DNA from: Afipia carboxidovorans OM5
GTDB taxonomy: Bacteria > Pseudomonadota > Alphaproteobacteria > Rhizobiales > Xanthobacteraceae
Length of the DNA stretch: 64,000 bases
NCBI RefSeq assembly: GCF_000218565.1
Contig: NC_015684.1
Coordinates: 2,480,001 to 2,544,000 of the forward strand
Direction of reading: 5' to 3'
A program made the translations under genes and the position numbers. Below, one piece after another: positions 45,392-53,049 of this stretch; within the stretch, counting starts at the first letter, position 1; the number at the start of each line of letters is the position of its first letter. The notes beneath the pieces are model-generated. The model saw only the letters and a program-made list of their open reading frames with translations, had not been told where the DNA came from and did no database searches.

Positions 45392-45443
45392 TGTAGTTTT
45401 CCTTCAGCGTATCAGTTCGAACCAGTTGAGATGGAGAATGGCA

Positions 45444-45962
45444 TCACGCCGCTTCACCCTTTGAGGCATAGGCCTGAACCACGCGCGCGACCTTCGCCGC
45501 GGGTGCGTTCGTGAGCTGAGCGATCTTGGTCGCCGGCGCCACAAGGAGGCCGATGATCTTCGCGCGCAGTTCATCGAGCGACGGCAGCGAGGCAAGCGCC
45601 TTCACCGCGTCGGGATTCAGAACCGTCGTTCCCATCGCGCCGCCAAGAATGACGAATTGTTCGTTCGTCTTGGCGAACTCGACGGCAATCTTCGGTGCTG
45701 CCACCGGATCGTTTGACGTGGCGATCACGGTCGGCCCCTTCAGAAGGGAGCCGATGGAGGCAACATCCGTGCCCTCAAGAGCAATTTTGGCGAGACGGTT
45801 TTTCGAGACCTTCACCGAAGCGCCAGCTTGCTTCATCTGCGTACGCAGAGTCTGCATCTGGGCCACCGTGAGGCCGGAATAATGAGCGACGATCGCAACG
45901 CCCGTGGACTGGAAAGTCCCCTTCAGCGCATCGACCGCCTCTTTTTTTGCCGCTCGTTCCAC
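45444..45962 (-). CDS. rplJ: 50S ribosomal protein L10
   Basis: L10 anchors the L7/L12 stalk and in E. coli represses its own leader. It has 172 residues from a GTG start (M-E-R-A-A-K-K-E-A), with GGAAAG about 9 nt upstream. The conserved segment is HYSGLTVAQMQTLRTQMKQA, and the C-terminal helix for L12 binding ends VVQAYASKGEAA. Confidence 0.97.
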   Translation of the reverse strand: MERAAKKEAVDALKGTFQSTGVAIVAHYSGLTVAQMQTLRTQMKQAGASVKVSKNRLAKIALEGTDVASIGSLLKGPTVIATSNDPVAAPKIAVEFAKTNEQFVILGGAMGTTVLNPDAVKALASLPSLDELRAKIIGLLVAPATKIAQLTNAPAAKVARVVQAYASKGEAA

Positions 45963-46466
45963 AGCAAGCTCTTTCCGGTTGGCGGCCTTCGCTCGGAAGC
46001 AGGGCCGCCGGGTTGCACCGATCGTCCTGCCCGCTCAGATCTCGAGACACTCACATCTCTCGACACGTCCGGGCCGGACGACATCTCATAGCCTGCCCTC
46101 CCGTCGGACCGATCCGGCTTGCGCCGATGGGCCTTCGAGGTGTCGAGGTCGAACCCGATCCGCTGCCCGCCGCCATGACGCGACGGAATGCAAATCTGGT
46201 CTTCACCCGTCTGTGCAGGAAATTAAGTCAAACCCTTGCAAAAGCAGGGATAAGACACCCGCAGTCTTGGACAGGATTCGAAGCCACCGCCTTGGGCGAA
46301 CCCATCATTGGCAGCCTCTGCCGCCTTCCTGGACGCACCAACAATCGTTCGTTTCCGGATCGAACAAACCAAACGGATTGATCGACGAGGAAAGGACTCC
46401 TATTGCTGGGTGTTTTGGAAAGCATGCACAGACGCGCCAGCAACAGCCAGCACGCCCGGAAAGAGA
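45963..46466 (-). other. Long 5' leader of rplJL (about 500 nt)
   Basis: This is the stretch between the candidate promoter at 46467-46495 and the rplJ GTG. It has no supported gene. A long leader is where L10-(L12)4 autoregulation occurs in E. coli; I could not fold the RNA, so the role is inference from position. Confidence 0.45.
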
Positions 46467-46495
46467 TACTTAACGAGTCGGGACAGCTTTGCCAA
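46467..46495 (-). promoter_or_regulatory. Candidate promoter of rplJL-rpoBC
   Basis: Minus-strand TTGGCA (46490-46495) and TAAGTA (46467-46472) are separated by exactly 17 bp. It is the best sigma-70-like match between rplA and rplJ and lies just downstream of the rplA terminator. Confidence 0.5.
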
Positions 46496-46604
46496 GGGGA
46501 TTCTGGGATCGATAAGCAGGTTTCGGGCCAAAAAGCCCCGCCTTCCAAAACTTTTTTTGGAGGCAAATAATACCACTTAAGGGCTACTTCCGAAAGCTAG
46601 CAGC

Positions 46605-46641
46605 TCCAAAAAGCAAAGGGCGGAACGGATGTTATCCGCCC
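46605..46641 (-). terminator. Rho-independent terminator of rplKA
   Basis: The hairpin GGGCGGA/TCCGCCC (46618-46641) begins 28 bp after the rplA stop and is followed on the minus strand by TTTGCTTTTT. A second weaker hairpin with a T-rich loop lies near 46543-46560. Confidence 0.75.
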
Positions 46642-46669
46642 CGCCCGCAATTTACTTCAAGCTGCCTGA

Positions 46670-47362
46670 TCAGGAGTTCAGGCTGCCCGGCTCGACCTTC
46701 ACGCCCGGGCCCATGGTCGACGACACGGCCACGCGCTGGACATAGGTGCCCTTGGCACCGGCGGGCTTCGCCTTCACCACCGCATCGGCGAGCGCCTTGA
46801 TGTTCTCGACGAGCTTTTCCTCCGAGAACGAGGCCTTGCCGACGCCGGCCTGGATGATACCGGCCTTCTCGACGCGGAACTCGACCGAACCGCCCTTGGC
46901 GCCCTTGACCGCGCCCGCGACGTCCATGGTCACGGTGCCGATCTTCGGGTTCGGCATCATGCCACGCGGGCCGAGCACCTTACCGAGGCGACCGACGAGC
47001 GGCATCATGTCCGGAGTCGCGATGCAGCGATCGAACTCGATCTTCCCGCCCTGCACGATCTCGACCAGATCTTCAGCACCGACGACATCGGCGCCCGCCG
47101 CCTTGGCCTCATCGGCCTTGGCACCACGCGCAAACACGCCGACGCGCAGCGTGCGGCCGGTGCCGTTCGGCAGCGTGACGACGCCACGCACCATCTGGTC
47201 GGCGTGACGCGGGTCGACGCCGAGATTGATCGCAACTTCGATCGTCTCGTCGAACTTCGCCGTGGCGCGTTCCTTGACGAGCTTGATCGCGTCCGCAATC
47301 GCGTAAAGCTTTTCGCGGTCGATACCCTCGCGGGCCTTCACGAGCTTCTTGCCAACAGCCAT
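46670..47362 (-). CDS. rplA: 50S ribosomal protein L1
   Basis: L1 forms the mobile E-site stalk and in E. coli represses the L11 operon. It has 230 residues starting MAVGKKLVKAREGIDREKL. The signature is IATPDMMPLVGRLGKVLGPR followed by GMMPNPKIGTV. It is 6 bp after rplK. Confidence 0.99.
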   Translation of the reverse strand: MAVGKKLVKAREGIDREKLYAIADAIKLVKERATAKFDETIEVAINLGVDPRHADQMVRGVVTLPNGTGRTLRVGVFARGAKADEAKAAGADVVGAEDLVEIVQGGKIEFDRCIATPDMMPLVGRLGKVLGPRGMMPNPKIGTVTMDVAGAVKGAKGGSVEFRVEKAGIIQAGVGKASFSEEKLVENIKALADAVVKAKPAGAKGTYVQRVAVSSTMGPGVKVEPGSLNS

Positions 47363-47368
47363 GACCGC

Positions 47369-47797
47369 TTACCCTGCCACTTCCAGACCCATCGAACGGG
47401 CAGAGCCCTCGACCATCTTCATGGCCGCTTCGACGGTGTCACAGTTGAGATCCTTCATCTTCTTCTCGGCGATTTCGCGCACCTGCGCCTTCGTCACCTT
47501 GCCGGCGCTGTCGCGGCCCGGCGTCTTCGAGCCGGACTGCACCTTGGCGGCCTGCTTGAGGAAGAAGGACATCGGCGGCGTCTTCATCTCGAAGGTGAAG
47601 GAGCGGTCCGCGTAAATCGTGATGACCACCGGAATCGGGGTGTTCTTCTCGATCTTCTGGGTCTGCGCGTTGAACGCCTTGCAGAACTCCATGATGTTGA
47701 GGCCGCGCTGACCAAGCGCGGGACCGATCGGGGGCGAAGGGTTCGCCGCACCGGCCGGCACCTGCAACTTCAGGTATCCGGTCACTTTCTTTGCCAT
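47369..47797 (-). CDS. rplK: 50S ribosomal protein L11
   Basis: L11 lies in the GTPase-associated centre and is needed for RelA activation. It has 142 residues starting MAKKVTGYLKLQVPAGAAN and contains PPIGPALGQRGLNIMEFCK with the C-terminal RNA-binding domain (TVEAAMKMVEGSARSMGLEV). It starts a two-gene unit with rplA. Confidence 0.99.
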   Translation of the reverse strand: MAKKVTGYLKLQVPAGAANPSPPIGPALGQRGLNIMEFCKAFNAQTQKIEKNTPIPVVITIYADRSFTFEMKTPPMSFFLKQAAKVQSGSKTPGRDSAGKVTKAQVREIAEKKMKDLNCDTVEAAMKMVEGSARSMGLEVAG

Positions 47798-47893
47798 ATC
47801 ATACTCCTGTTAGTGGTTCGGCTCCGGACGGCTGGCGACCGCCTTTCACCTCCCACGGATTTAAGGAAACAGCTTTCGCCACCTCCTCTTAAC

Positions 47894-47960
47894 GTCATGC
47901 GCGGACTTGATCCGCGCATCCATCAACAAGATGGATTGCCGGGTCAAGCCCGGCAATGAC
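47894..47960. repeat. Composite intergenic palindrome, nusG-rplK gap
   Basis: Two hairpins, TGCGCGGA-N5-TCCGCGCA (47898-47918) and ATTGCCGGG-TCAAG-CCCGGCAAT (47935-47957), are enclosed by outer GTCAT (47894) and ATGAC (47956-47960). Read on the plus strand, part of it translates as MRGLDPRIH, a hallmark of this repeat class in Bradyrhizobiaceae genomes. Confidence 0.8.
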
Positions 47961-47972
47961 ATCCAGTGACGG

Positions 47973-48503
47973 TCAGACCTTCTCGACCTGACCGAATTCC
48001 AGCTCGACCGGAGTCGCACGACCGAAGATCGACACCGCGACCTTCACGCGCGAACGCGCCTCGTCCACTTCCTCGACCACGCCAGAGAACGAAGCGAACG
48101 GGCCATCGGCCACACGCACGTTCTCGCCGACCTCGAACGAAACGGAGGTCTTCGGACGCTCTACGCCTTCCTGCACCTGATGCAGAATGCGCATCGCCTC
48201 GGCTTCCGAAATCGGCATCGGCTTGTTTTCGGCGCCGAGGAAGCCCGTCACCTTCGGGGTGTTCTTGATGAGGTGGAACGCCTCGTCGGTGAGGTCCATC
48301 TTCACGAGAACGTAGCCCGGGAAAAACTTGCGCTCGGTGTCGACCTTGCGGCCTCGGCGCACCTCGGTGACCTTTTCGGTCGGGACCAGAACCTGCTCGA
48401 ACAGGTCTTCAAGATTGCGTTGCTTCGCCTGCTCGCGGATCGACTCCGCAACCTTCTTCTCAAAATTGGAATAGGCGTGAACGATGTACCAGCGCATGCT
48501 CAT
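47973..48503 (-). CDS. nusG: Transcription termination/antitermination protein NusG
   Basis: NusG couples RNA polymerase to Rho or the ribosome. It has 176 residues starting MSMRWYIVHAYSNFEKKVAE. The NGN domain includes KFFPGYVLVKMDL and the C-terminal KOW domain includes VADGPFASFSGVVEEVD. The first of two in-frame ATGs is best spaced from a GGAA. It is 21 bp after secE. Confidence 0.98.
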   Translation of the reverse strand: MSMRWYIVHAYSNFEKKVAESIREQAKQRNLEDLFEQVLVPTEKVTEVRRGRKVDTERKFFPGYVLVKMDLTDEAFHLIKNTPKVTGFLGAENKPMPISEAEAMRILHQVQEGVERPKTSVSFEVGENVRVADGPFASFSGVVEEVDEARSRVKVAVSIFGRATPVELEFGQVEKV

Positions 48504-48524
48504 GATGTCAGTTCCACGCCGCCG

Positions 48525-48716
48525 TTAGCGAATACCGAGGACGAAGGTGATCAGCATCCGGATCACCTGGTCGGTCACGAAAAAGAACAGTGCTGCCACG
48601 ATCACCAGCACGAACACCATCACGGTGGTGATGAGGGTTTCCCGGCGGGTCGGCCAGATCACCTTGGAGGTCTCGGAATTGACCTCCTGCAGGAATTTGA
48701 GAGGGCTGAACGCCAT
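48525..48716 (-). CDS. secE: Preprotein translocase subunit SecE
   Basis: SecE clamps SecY. The 63-residue protein from MAFSPLKFLQEVNSETSK has the conserved amphipathic helix with SKVIWPTRRETLITTVMVF and one transmembrane segment. The open frame extends 7 codons upstream without a better start. It is the first gene of secE-nusG, with a candidate promoter at 48892-48920. Confidence 0.96.
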   Translation of the reverse strand: MAFSPLKFLQEVNSETSKVIWPTRRETLITTVMVFVLVIVAALFFFVTDQVIRMLITFVLGIR

Positions 48717-48891
48717 CGTCTGTGTACCTACTCGCATGAGTTAAAGTGTCGGGCCGGATGCTTGGCATTCCGGACAGCCGTTCGCGGCGCCCAACCCTCA
48801 AGTGAAGGAAGAGCCGCCAGGCGGGCTCGATTGTCCGGGGAGTTAAAGCCGCGCCGGATATCCGTCAAACGGGCCGGCAGCAGGTCGCAGC

Positions 48892-48920
48892 TATCTACTG
48901 CGGCCGCGAGGCAAGGTCAA
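48892..48920 (-). promoter_or_regulatory. Candidate promoter of secE-nusG
   Basis: Minus-strand TTGACC (48915-48920) and TAGATA (48892-48897) have a 17-bp spacer, one of the best promoter matches in the window. The implied leader to secE is about 170 nt. Confidence 0.7.
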
Positions 48921-48977
48921 GGTACCCTCCTCGGCCCAAAGCCGCCCATGCTGCGGGCTGAGGCGTCTCAAGCCTCT

Positions 48978-49712
48978 TCAAACAAAGCCGAAATTCCCGC
49001 CTTCGAGCCAGATGCAGGTCAGGCGGCCGGAGGCAAAGGCCCGGGTGTCGATATTGATGCGGTTCGGCCGAATCTCGGGCTCGGTCGCGGGCGTGTGGCC
49101 ATGAATAATGAGTTTCTCGAACAGCCCCTCATGGTTCAGGAACTCATGCCTGATCCAGGTCCGATCCGCGACCGACTGTGCCGCAAGCGGAATGCCGGGC
49201 CGCACGCCGGCATGGACGAAATAAAGGCCGCCCGCCTCATAGGACAGCAGCAGATCGCGATAGAACACGCGGTGGCTTTCCGGCAGCGAGCGCTCGAACG
49301 CATTGGCAAGCTCAAGCGATTCTGCGGGGTCCGGCTCCGGCGAGGCCGCAATGCCGTAGGAGGCCAGCGTCTCGATGCCGCCGAGCGTGCGCCACGCCGT
49401 CATGATCTTCGGGTTGTGCGGGAAATCCAGCACATAGGCTTCATGATTGCCGCGCAGGAAGACGCAGCGCTCCCGGCGGCCAAGTTCAATCAGCATCTCG
49501 ACGACACCGCACGAATCTGCGCCGCGGTCGATGTAGTCACCGACAAACACCCGCAACGCGTCCACGCCGGGGTGAGCGGCATGATGCGCCTCGATCGCCG
49601 CAAGCTTCTCCTGCAGCAGATCGGCACGGCCGTGGATGTCGCCGACCGCATAGATGCGCATGCCGTCAGGCGCGCGAAATCCGGAAGGAATGGGTTGAGC
49701 TGAAGTCGTCAT
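48978..49712 (-). CDS. Calcineurin-like metallophosphoesterase (bis(5'-nucleosyl)-tetraphosphatase / serine-threonine phosphatase type)
   Basis: This is a dinuclear metal-dependent phosphatase. From MTTSAQPIPSGFRAPDGM it has 244 residues, and the upstream open frame is not family-like. The metal-ligand motifs are all present: AVGDIHGRADLL, VGDYIDRGADS, LRGNHE, HAGVRPG and IIHGHT. The arrangement matches PrpE/ApaH-like enzymes acting on proteins or dinucleotides; the real substrate cannot be decided. It sits between tRNA-Trp and the secE promoter on the same strand. Confidence 0.9.
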   Translation of the reverse strand: MTTSAQPIPSGFRAPDGMRIYAVGDIHGRADLLQEKLAAIEAHHAAHPGVDALRVFVGDYIDRGADSCGVVEMLIELGRRERCVFLRGNHEAYVLDFPHNPKIMTAWRTLGGIETLASYGIAASPEPDPAESLELANAFERSLPESHRVFYRDLLLSYEAGGLYFVHAGVRPGIPLAAQSVADRTWIRHEFLNHEGLFEKLIIHGHTPATEPEIRPNRINIDTRAFASGRLTCIWLEGGNFGFV

Positions 49713-49853
49713 AAAGTGTCCCGGTCCGCCAGTCAATCGGCGAACCGCATAAGGGATTCGTGTAACGCTGATATCAAATCGGCGGGACAGCCGCCGGCCA
49801 ACCAAATCCGCTCTCCAAGTGGAGACACACCAACGAATGGCGGAAACGGAAAC

Positions 49854-49929
49854 TGGCAGGGGCGGCAGGGCTCGAACCCGCGACCCTCGGTTTTGGAGAC
49901 CGATGCTCTACCAACTGAGCTACACCCCT
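49854..49929 (-). tRNA. tRNA-Trp (anticodon CCA)
   Basis: The 76-nt cloverleaf has acceptor stem AGGGGTG paired with CGCCCCT (one G-U), D-loop AGCTCAGTTGGTAGAGC, anticodon loop CTCCAAA, T-arm GGGTTCGAGCCC, and an encoded 3' CCA. tRNA-Trp upstream of secE-nusG is the usual alphaproteobacterial arrangement. Confidence 0.97.
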
Positions 49930-50104
49930 ACAGGCGGGTTTCTATAGCCGACCGTTCGACGTTCGTCACGCCTTTCCCGCCGGAAATTTCCGGTGCCATT
50001 TCCGGCGGATACGCGGCTTGACTCGCCCGTTCCCGGCTTTCTTAATGAATCGAGGTCATGAGGTCGATCGGAAGTATGGGAACCGCGACTTGAGCTTTCC
50101 TTCC

Positions 50105-51802
50105 ATGCGCCGCATGTCGCTCGTGTCTCGCCTCCTGTCGCTCGTACTGGTCGCCTGCCTGCCGGGCCTCGCCGCTCTGATCTATTCCTCGATCGACCTG
50201 CGCAATACCCGCTATCACGACGTCAACGCCGAGGCGTTGCGCAACGCTCATTTTGCCGTCTCGGAGCTCGACCAGGTCTTCGAGGGCATCAAGGGCGTGC
50301 TCCACGCCGTCGGCCAGGCGGCCGAGGTGCGCGGCAATGACATCACCCAGTGTCAGGAATATCTCACGCGGGTGCGCGCCCAACTCGCGCCGCTGACGTC
50401 GATCGTCATTCTCGACCGCGACGGTTACAGCCGCTGCTTCAGCGAAGGCACCGTGCCGACCGTCAGCCTCAGCGACCGCTATTACTTCCAAGAGGCGCTC
50501 GCAACGCGGCAGTTTTCCGTCGGCGATTACACGCCGAGCCGGCTCTCGAACCGCAAGATCGTGCCCGTCGCCCTGCCCGCCGTGACCGGCGACCATGTCG
50601 ACTTCATCGTCGCCGCCGGCATTAATCTCGAATGGCTCGGTCGGCAGTTGCGCGAGCGCGGGCTTGCGCGCGGCAGCGCCGTCACCGTCGCAGACCGAAA
50701 CGGCATCATCCTCGCGCGCGAGCCGAATCCCGAGCGTTTCATCGGCACGACTTTCCCGACGCAGTATATGTATCTTTTATCGGAGGAACCGGGCACGGCG
50801 GACATCCGCAGCCGCGACGGAATTCGGCGCGTCGTCGGTTATGTGCCCGCACCCTACACGCCGTTCGGACTTTACGTCTCGAGCGGCATCGCACGCACGG
50901 AAGCCTTTGGACCGGTCGATCGCGCGCTTCGCAGCAGCATCATGCTGTTCGTGCTCGGCAGCGCCGCCGCCTTCGTGCTCGCATGGCTTGTCGGCAACAG
51001 CATCATCCGTCGCCCGCTGATGCAGATGGTCGAAACCGCCGAGAGCTGGCGGCGTGGCGATGACAGCGTGCGCAACCACCTCGACGGACGCAATGACGAG
51101 ATCGGCGTGCTCGGCCAGACCTTCGATCGCCTGATGGACGAAAATGCACGGCGCGAGGAGGAACGCGAGCTCTCCGAAGCGCGACGTGAGATTCTCGTTC
51201 ACGAGTTGGCCCACCGCGTGAAGAACACCCTTGCGACGGTGCAGTCCATCGCCACCATGAGCTTCCGCAACAATCAGGGACCGGAGGCGCTGCGCGGCTT
51301 TCAGGAGCGACTGCAGGCGCTGGTGCGCAGCCATGATCTGCTCACCCGCCACAACTGGCAGCATGCCGATCTGCGCGAGGTCGCCGAAGCAGCGCTTGCG
51401 CCCGCGCGCGAGGATCTCGCCCATCGCTTCACGCTATCCGGGCCGCCCGTCGATCTCCGCTCGGCAATCGTGGTTCCGATCGCGATGATCTTCCACGAGC
51501 TATGCACCAATTCCCTGAAATACGGCGCGCTCTGTAACGATACCGGCCACGTCGAGGTGCGGTGGACCAAACAGCCGGACGAACGCGGCAATCTCATCAA
51601 CCTCATCTGGAGCGAGCACGGCGGGCCGCCAGTGAAGCCGCCAGAGCGCGAAGGCTTTGGTACCCGCCTCCTCACCAGTCTGACGCGGCAAATGGGCGGC
51701 AGCTACGAGATGAACTACGCGGCTGCCGGTGTCGTCTGCGATATCCGCCTCGTCACCCGCGCCGACAATGTCGCAGCGGAGAGCGAACCGGCGAGCGATT
51801 GA
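50105..51802 (+). CDS. Membrane sensor histidine kinase, HWE family
   Basis: This sensor kinase has 565 residues from MRRMSLVSRLLSLVLVAC; earlier starts at 50045 and 50018 cannot be excluded because no strong ribosome-binding site is visible. Transmembrane segment 1 lies near residues 8-30, an extracytoplasmic Cache-like region spans about 30-275, and TM2 is at about 280-300, followed by HAMP. The kinase core has the H-box ELAHRVKNTLATVQ, N-box IFHELCTNSLKYG, and the WxE motif in LIWSEHGGPPV that defines the HWE group. No receiver protein is adjacent. The ligand is unknown. Confidence 0.92.
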   Translation: MRRMSLVSRLLSLVLVACLPGLAALIYSSIDLRNTRYHDVNAEALRNAHFAVSELDQVFEGIKGVLHAVGQAAEVRGNDITQCQEYLTRVRAQLAPLTSIVILDRDGYSRCFSEGTVPTVSLSDRYYFQEALATRQFSVGDYTPSRLSNRKIVPVALPAVTGDHVDFIVAAGINLEWLGRQLRERGLARGSAVTVADRNGIILAREPNPERFIGTTFPTQYMYLLSEEPGTADIRSRDGIRRVVGYVPAPYTPFGLYVSSGIARTEAFGPVDRALRSSIMLFVLGSAAAFVLAWLVGNSIIRRPLMQMVETAESWRRGDDSVRNHLDGRNDEIGVLGQTFDRLMDENARREEERELSEARREILVHELAHRVKNTLATVQSIATMSFRNNQGPEALRGFQERLQALVRSHDLLTRHNWQHADLREVAEAALAPAREDLAHRFTLSGPPVDLRSAIVVPIAMIFHELCTNSLKYGALCNDTGHVEVRWTKQPDERGNLINLIWSEHGGPPVKPPEREGFGTRLLTSLTRQMGGSYEMNYAAAGVVCDIRLVTRADNVAAESEPASD

Positions 51803-51874
51803 TCGCGCGAAACGTGCGAGCGCCGCATCTGGCTCTGCCTTACGATCACCACGCGATTGTGAGGAAGTCCCCGA

Positions 51875-53041
51875 TCAGTGGCAAAACGCGATCGATCCCG
51901 CCATTACCACTTCTTCCGGCGCAAAGCTGAGCTCGGTGATCATCCCCGATAGCTGATTTTTTCTTGCATCGATGATCGCGATCGATCGCATGTCTTTTGA
52001 CGGGATGAACACTCTTAATCCGTCCGGGGTAGTAGCCGATTTCCCAAGCTGCCCTGACAGGTGGATGACCGAAGCCACTCTCCGATTCACCAGATCGAGC
52101 ACCACGATATTGCTGTCGGCCTGATCGACCGCAAACGCCATCGTCTCGAACCACGCCGTGCTGACGTTCGCTATTTTCGGGCCGATGTGGAAATTGGCGA
52201 CTTCCGATTGCGAAGCCATCGAAACGAGCGACACGCTCTGATTCCTGTCGCTCGACAATAGAATAAAGGCACCGTCTGCCGTGCTATAGGCCCGATCGAC
52301 CGCCCCCTTGCCGACGCGGATATCCTTGACCGCACCTTTCTCGGTAAGATCGACAACGGAGACGTTCGGCGAGTTCTCTGCAATCGCAAGCGCAAACCGG
52401 CCGTTTGGGGTTTTGTCCAGCGACCGAAGCCCAAGACTCTTATCGTCCCGCCGCACGTCGTCGCGCGTGGCTGCGAACGCATCGACGATCTGCACATTCC
52501 TGACGTTGATGACACTCACCTCGGGCGACGATTTCCTAGTGATGAGAATTTCCTCGCCAGTCCGATCAAAGCCGAGTGAACTGATATCGCTAAGCCCGGC
52601 GACTTTGCCGAGGATCGCGCGGCTGCGAAGATCGACAAGCGTCACCCGCCCGATTTCGGTGTCGGCAATCGCAACAACCCCGCTCTTGGCGTCGTACTGA
52701 AAGAAACCAATCTCGGAGCCGATATTGATCGGCCTCGCAAGCCGGCCTGCCGAGAGATCATAGACTTCAACCTGACGGCTATTGTCCGGAATCGATAAAA
52801 GCAGTTTTTCGTCTTCAATGACGTAGATCGCGCGCGGCTTGTCCTCGAACCGAATCTCCTGAACAGCCTTGTCGGATTTTGTATCGATCAAAATCACATA
52901 AGGTGAATCGGTCCTGACATAGGCGTAGCGCCGCAAATCCTCTACGGCGCTTGCGTGTCCCGGCACAGCAAGGCCCAGCAGCAACAGTGCGCAGCCAATG
53001 ATCTGCCCGATCCGCAACATCATCGTATGAAGATCGCACAT
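51875..53041 (-). CDS. Secreted YncE-like beta-propeller protein
   Basis: The start at MCDLHTMMLRIGQIIG was chosen because AGGAG lies 5 nt before it; the product has 388 residues. A signal peptide (hydrophobic GCALLLLGLAVPG, likely cleavage after HASA) is followed by seven or eight short repeats of the form V-x-V/I-x-D/N. Examples are VILIDTKSDKAV, VEVYDLSAGRL, VTLVDLRSRAIL, VSVVDLTEKGAV, IVVLDLVNRRV and IAIIDARKNQL. This pattern fits a periplasmic beta-propeller. No enzymatic motif, heme-binding CxxCH or protease motif is seen. It starts 8 bp after the chaperonin stop, so the two are almost certainly co-transcribed. Function unknown. Confidence 0.85.
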   Translation of the reverse strand: MCDLHTMMLRIGQIIGCALLLLGLAVPGHASAVEDLRRYAYVRTDSPYVILIDTKSDKAVQEIRFEDKPRAIYVIEDEKLLLSIPDNSRQVEVYDLSAGRLARPINIGSEIGFFQYDAKSGVVAIADTEIGRVTLVDLRSRAILGKVAGLSDISSLGFDRTGEEILITRKSSPEVSVINVRNVQIVDAFAATRDDVRRDDKSLGLRSLDKTPNGRFALAIAENSPNVSVVDLTEKGAVKDIRVGKGAVDRAYSTADGAFILLSSDRNQSVSLVSMASQSEVANFHIGPKIANVSTAWFETMAFAVDQADSNIVVLDLVNRRVASVIHLSGQLGKSATTPDGLRVFIPSKDMRSIAIIDARKNQLSGMITELSFAPEEVVMAGSIAFCH

Positions 53042-53049
53042 GATGTCTC

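Noticed and set aside
46228..46566. 112-codon minus-strand frame in the rplA-rplJ gap
   Set aside because: It spans the candidate promoter and leader, has no ribosome-binding site and has a composition unlike neighbouring proteins.
47870..47960. Plus-strand frame ending MRGLDPRIHQQDG
   Set aside because: This is the in-frame translation of the nusG-rplK palindrome, a known type of spurious call.
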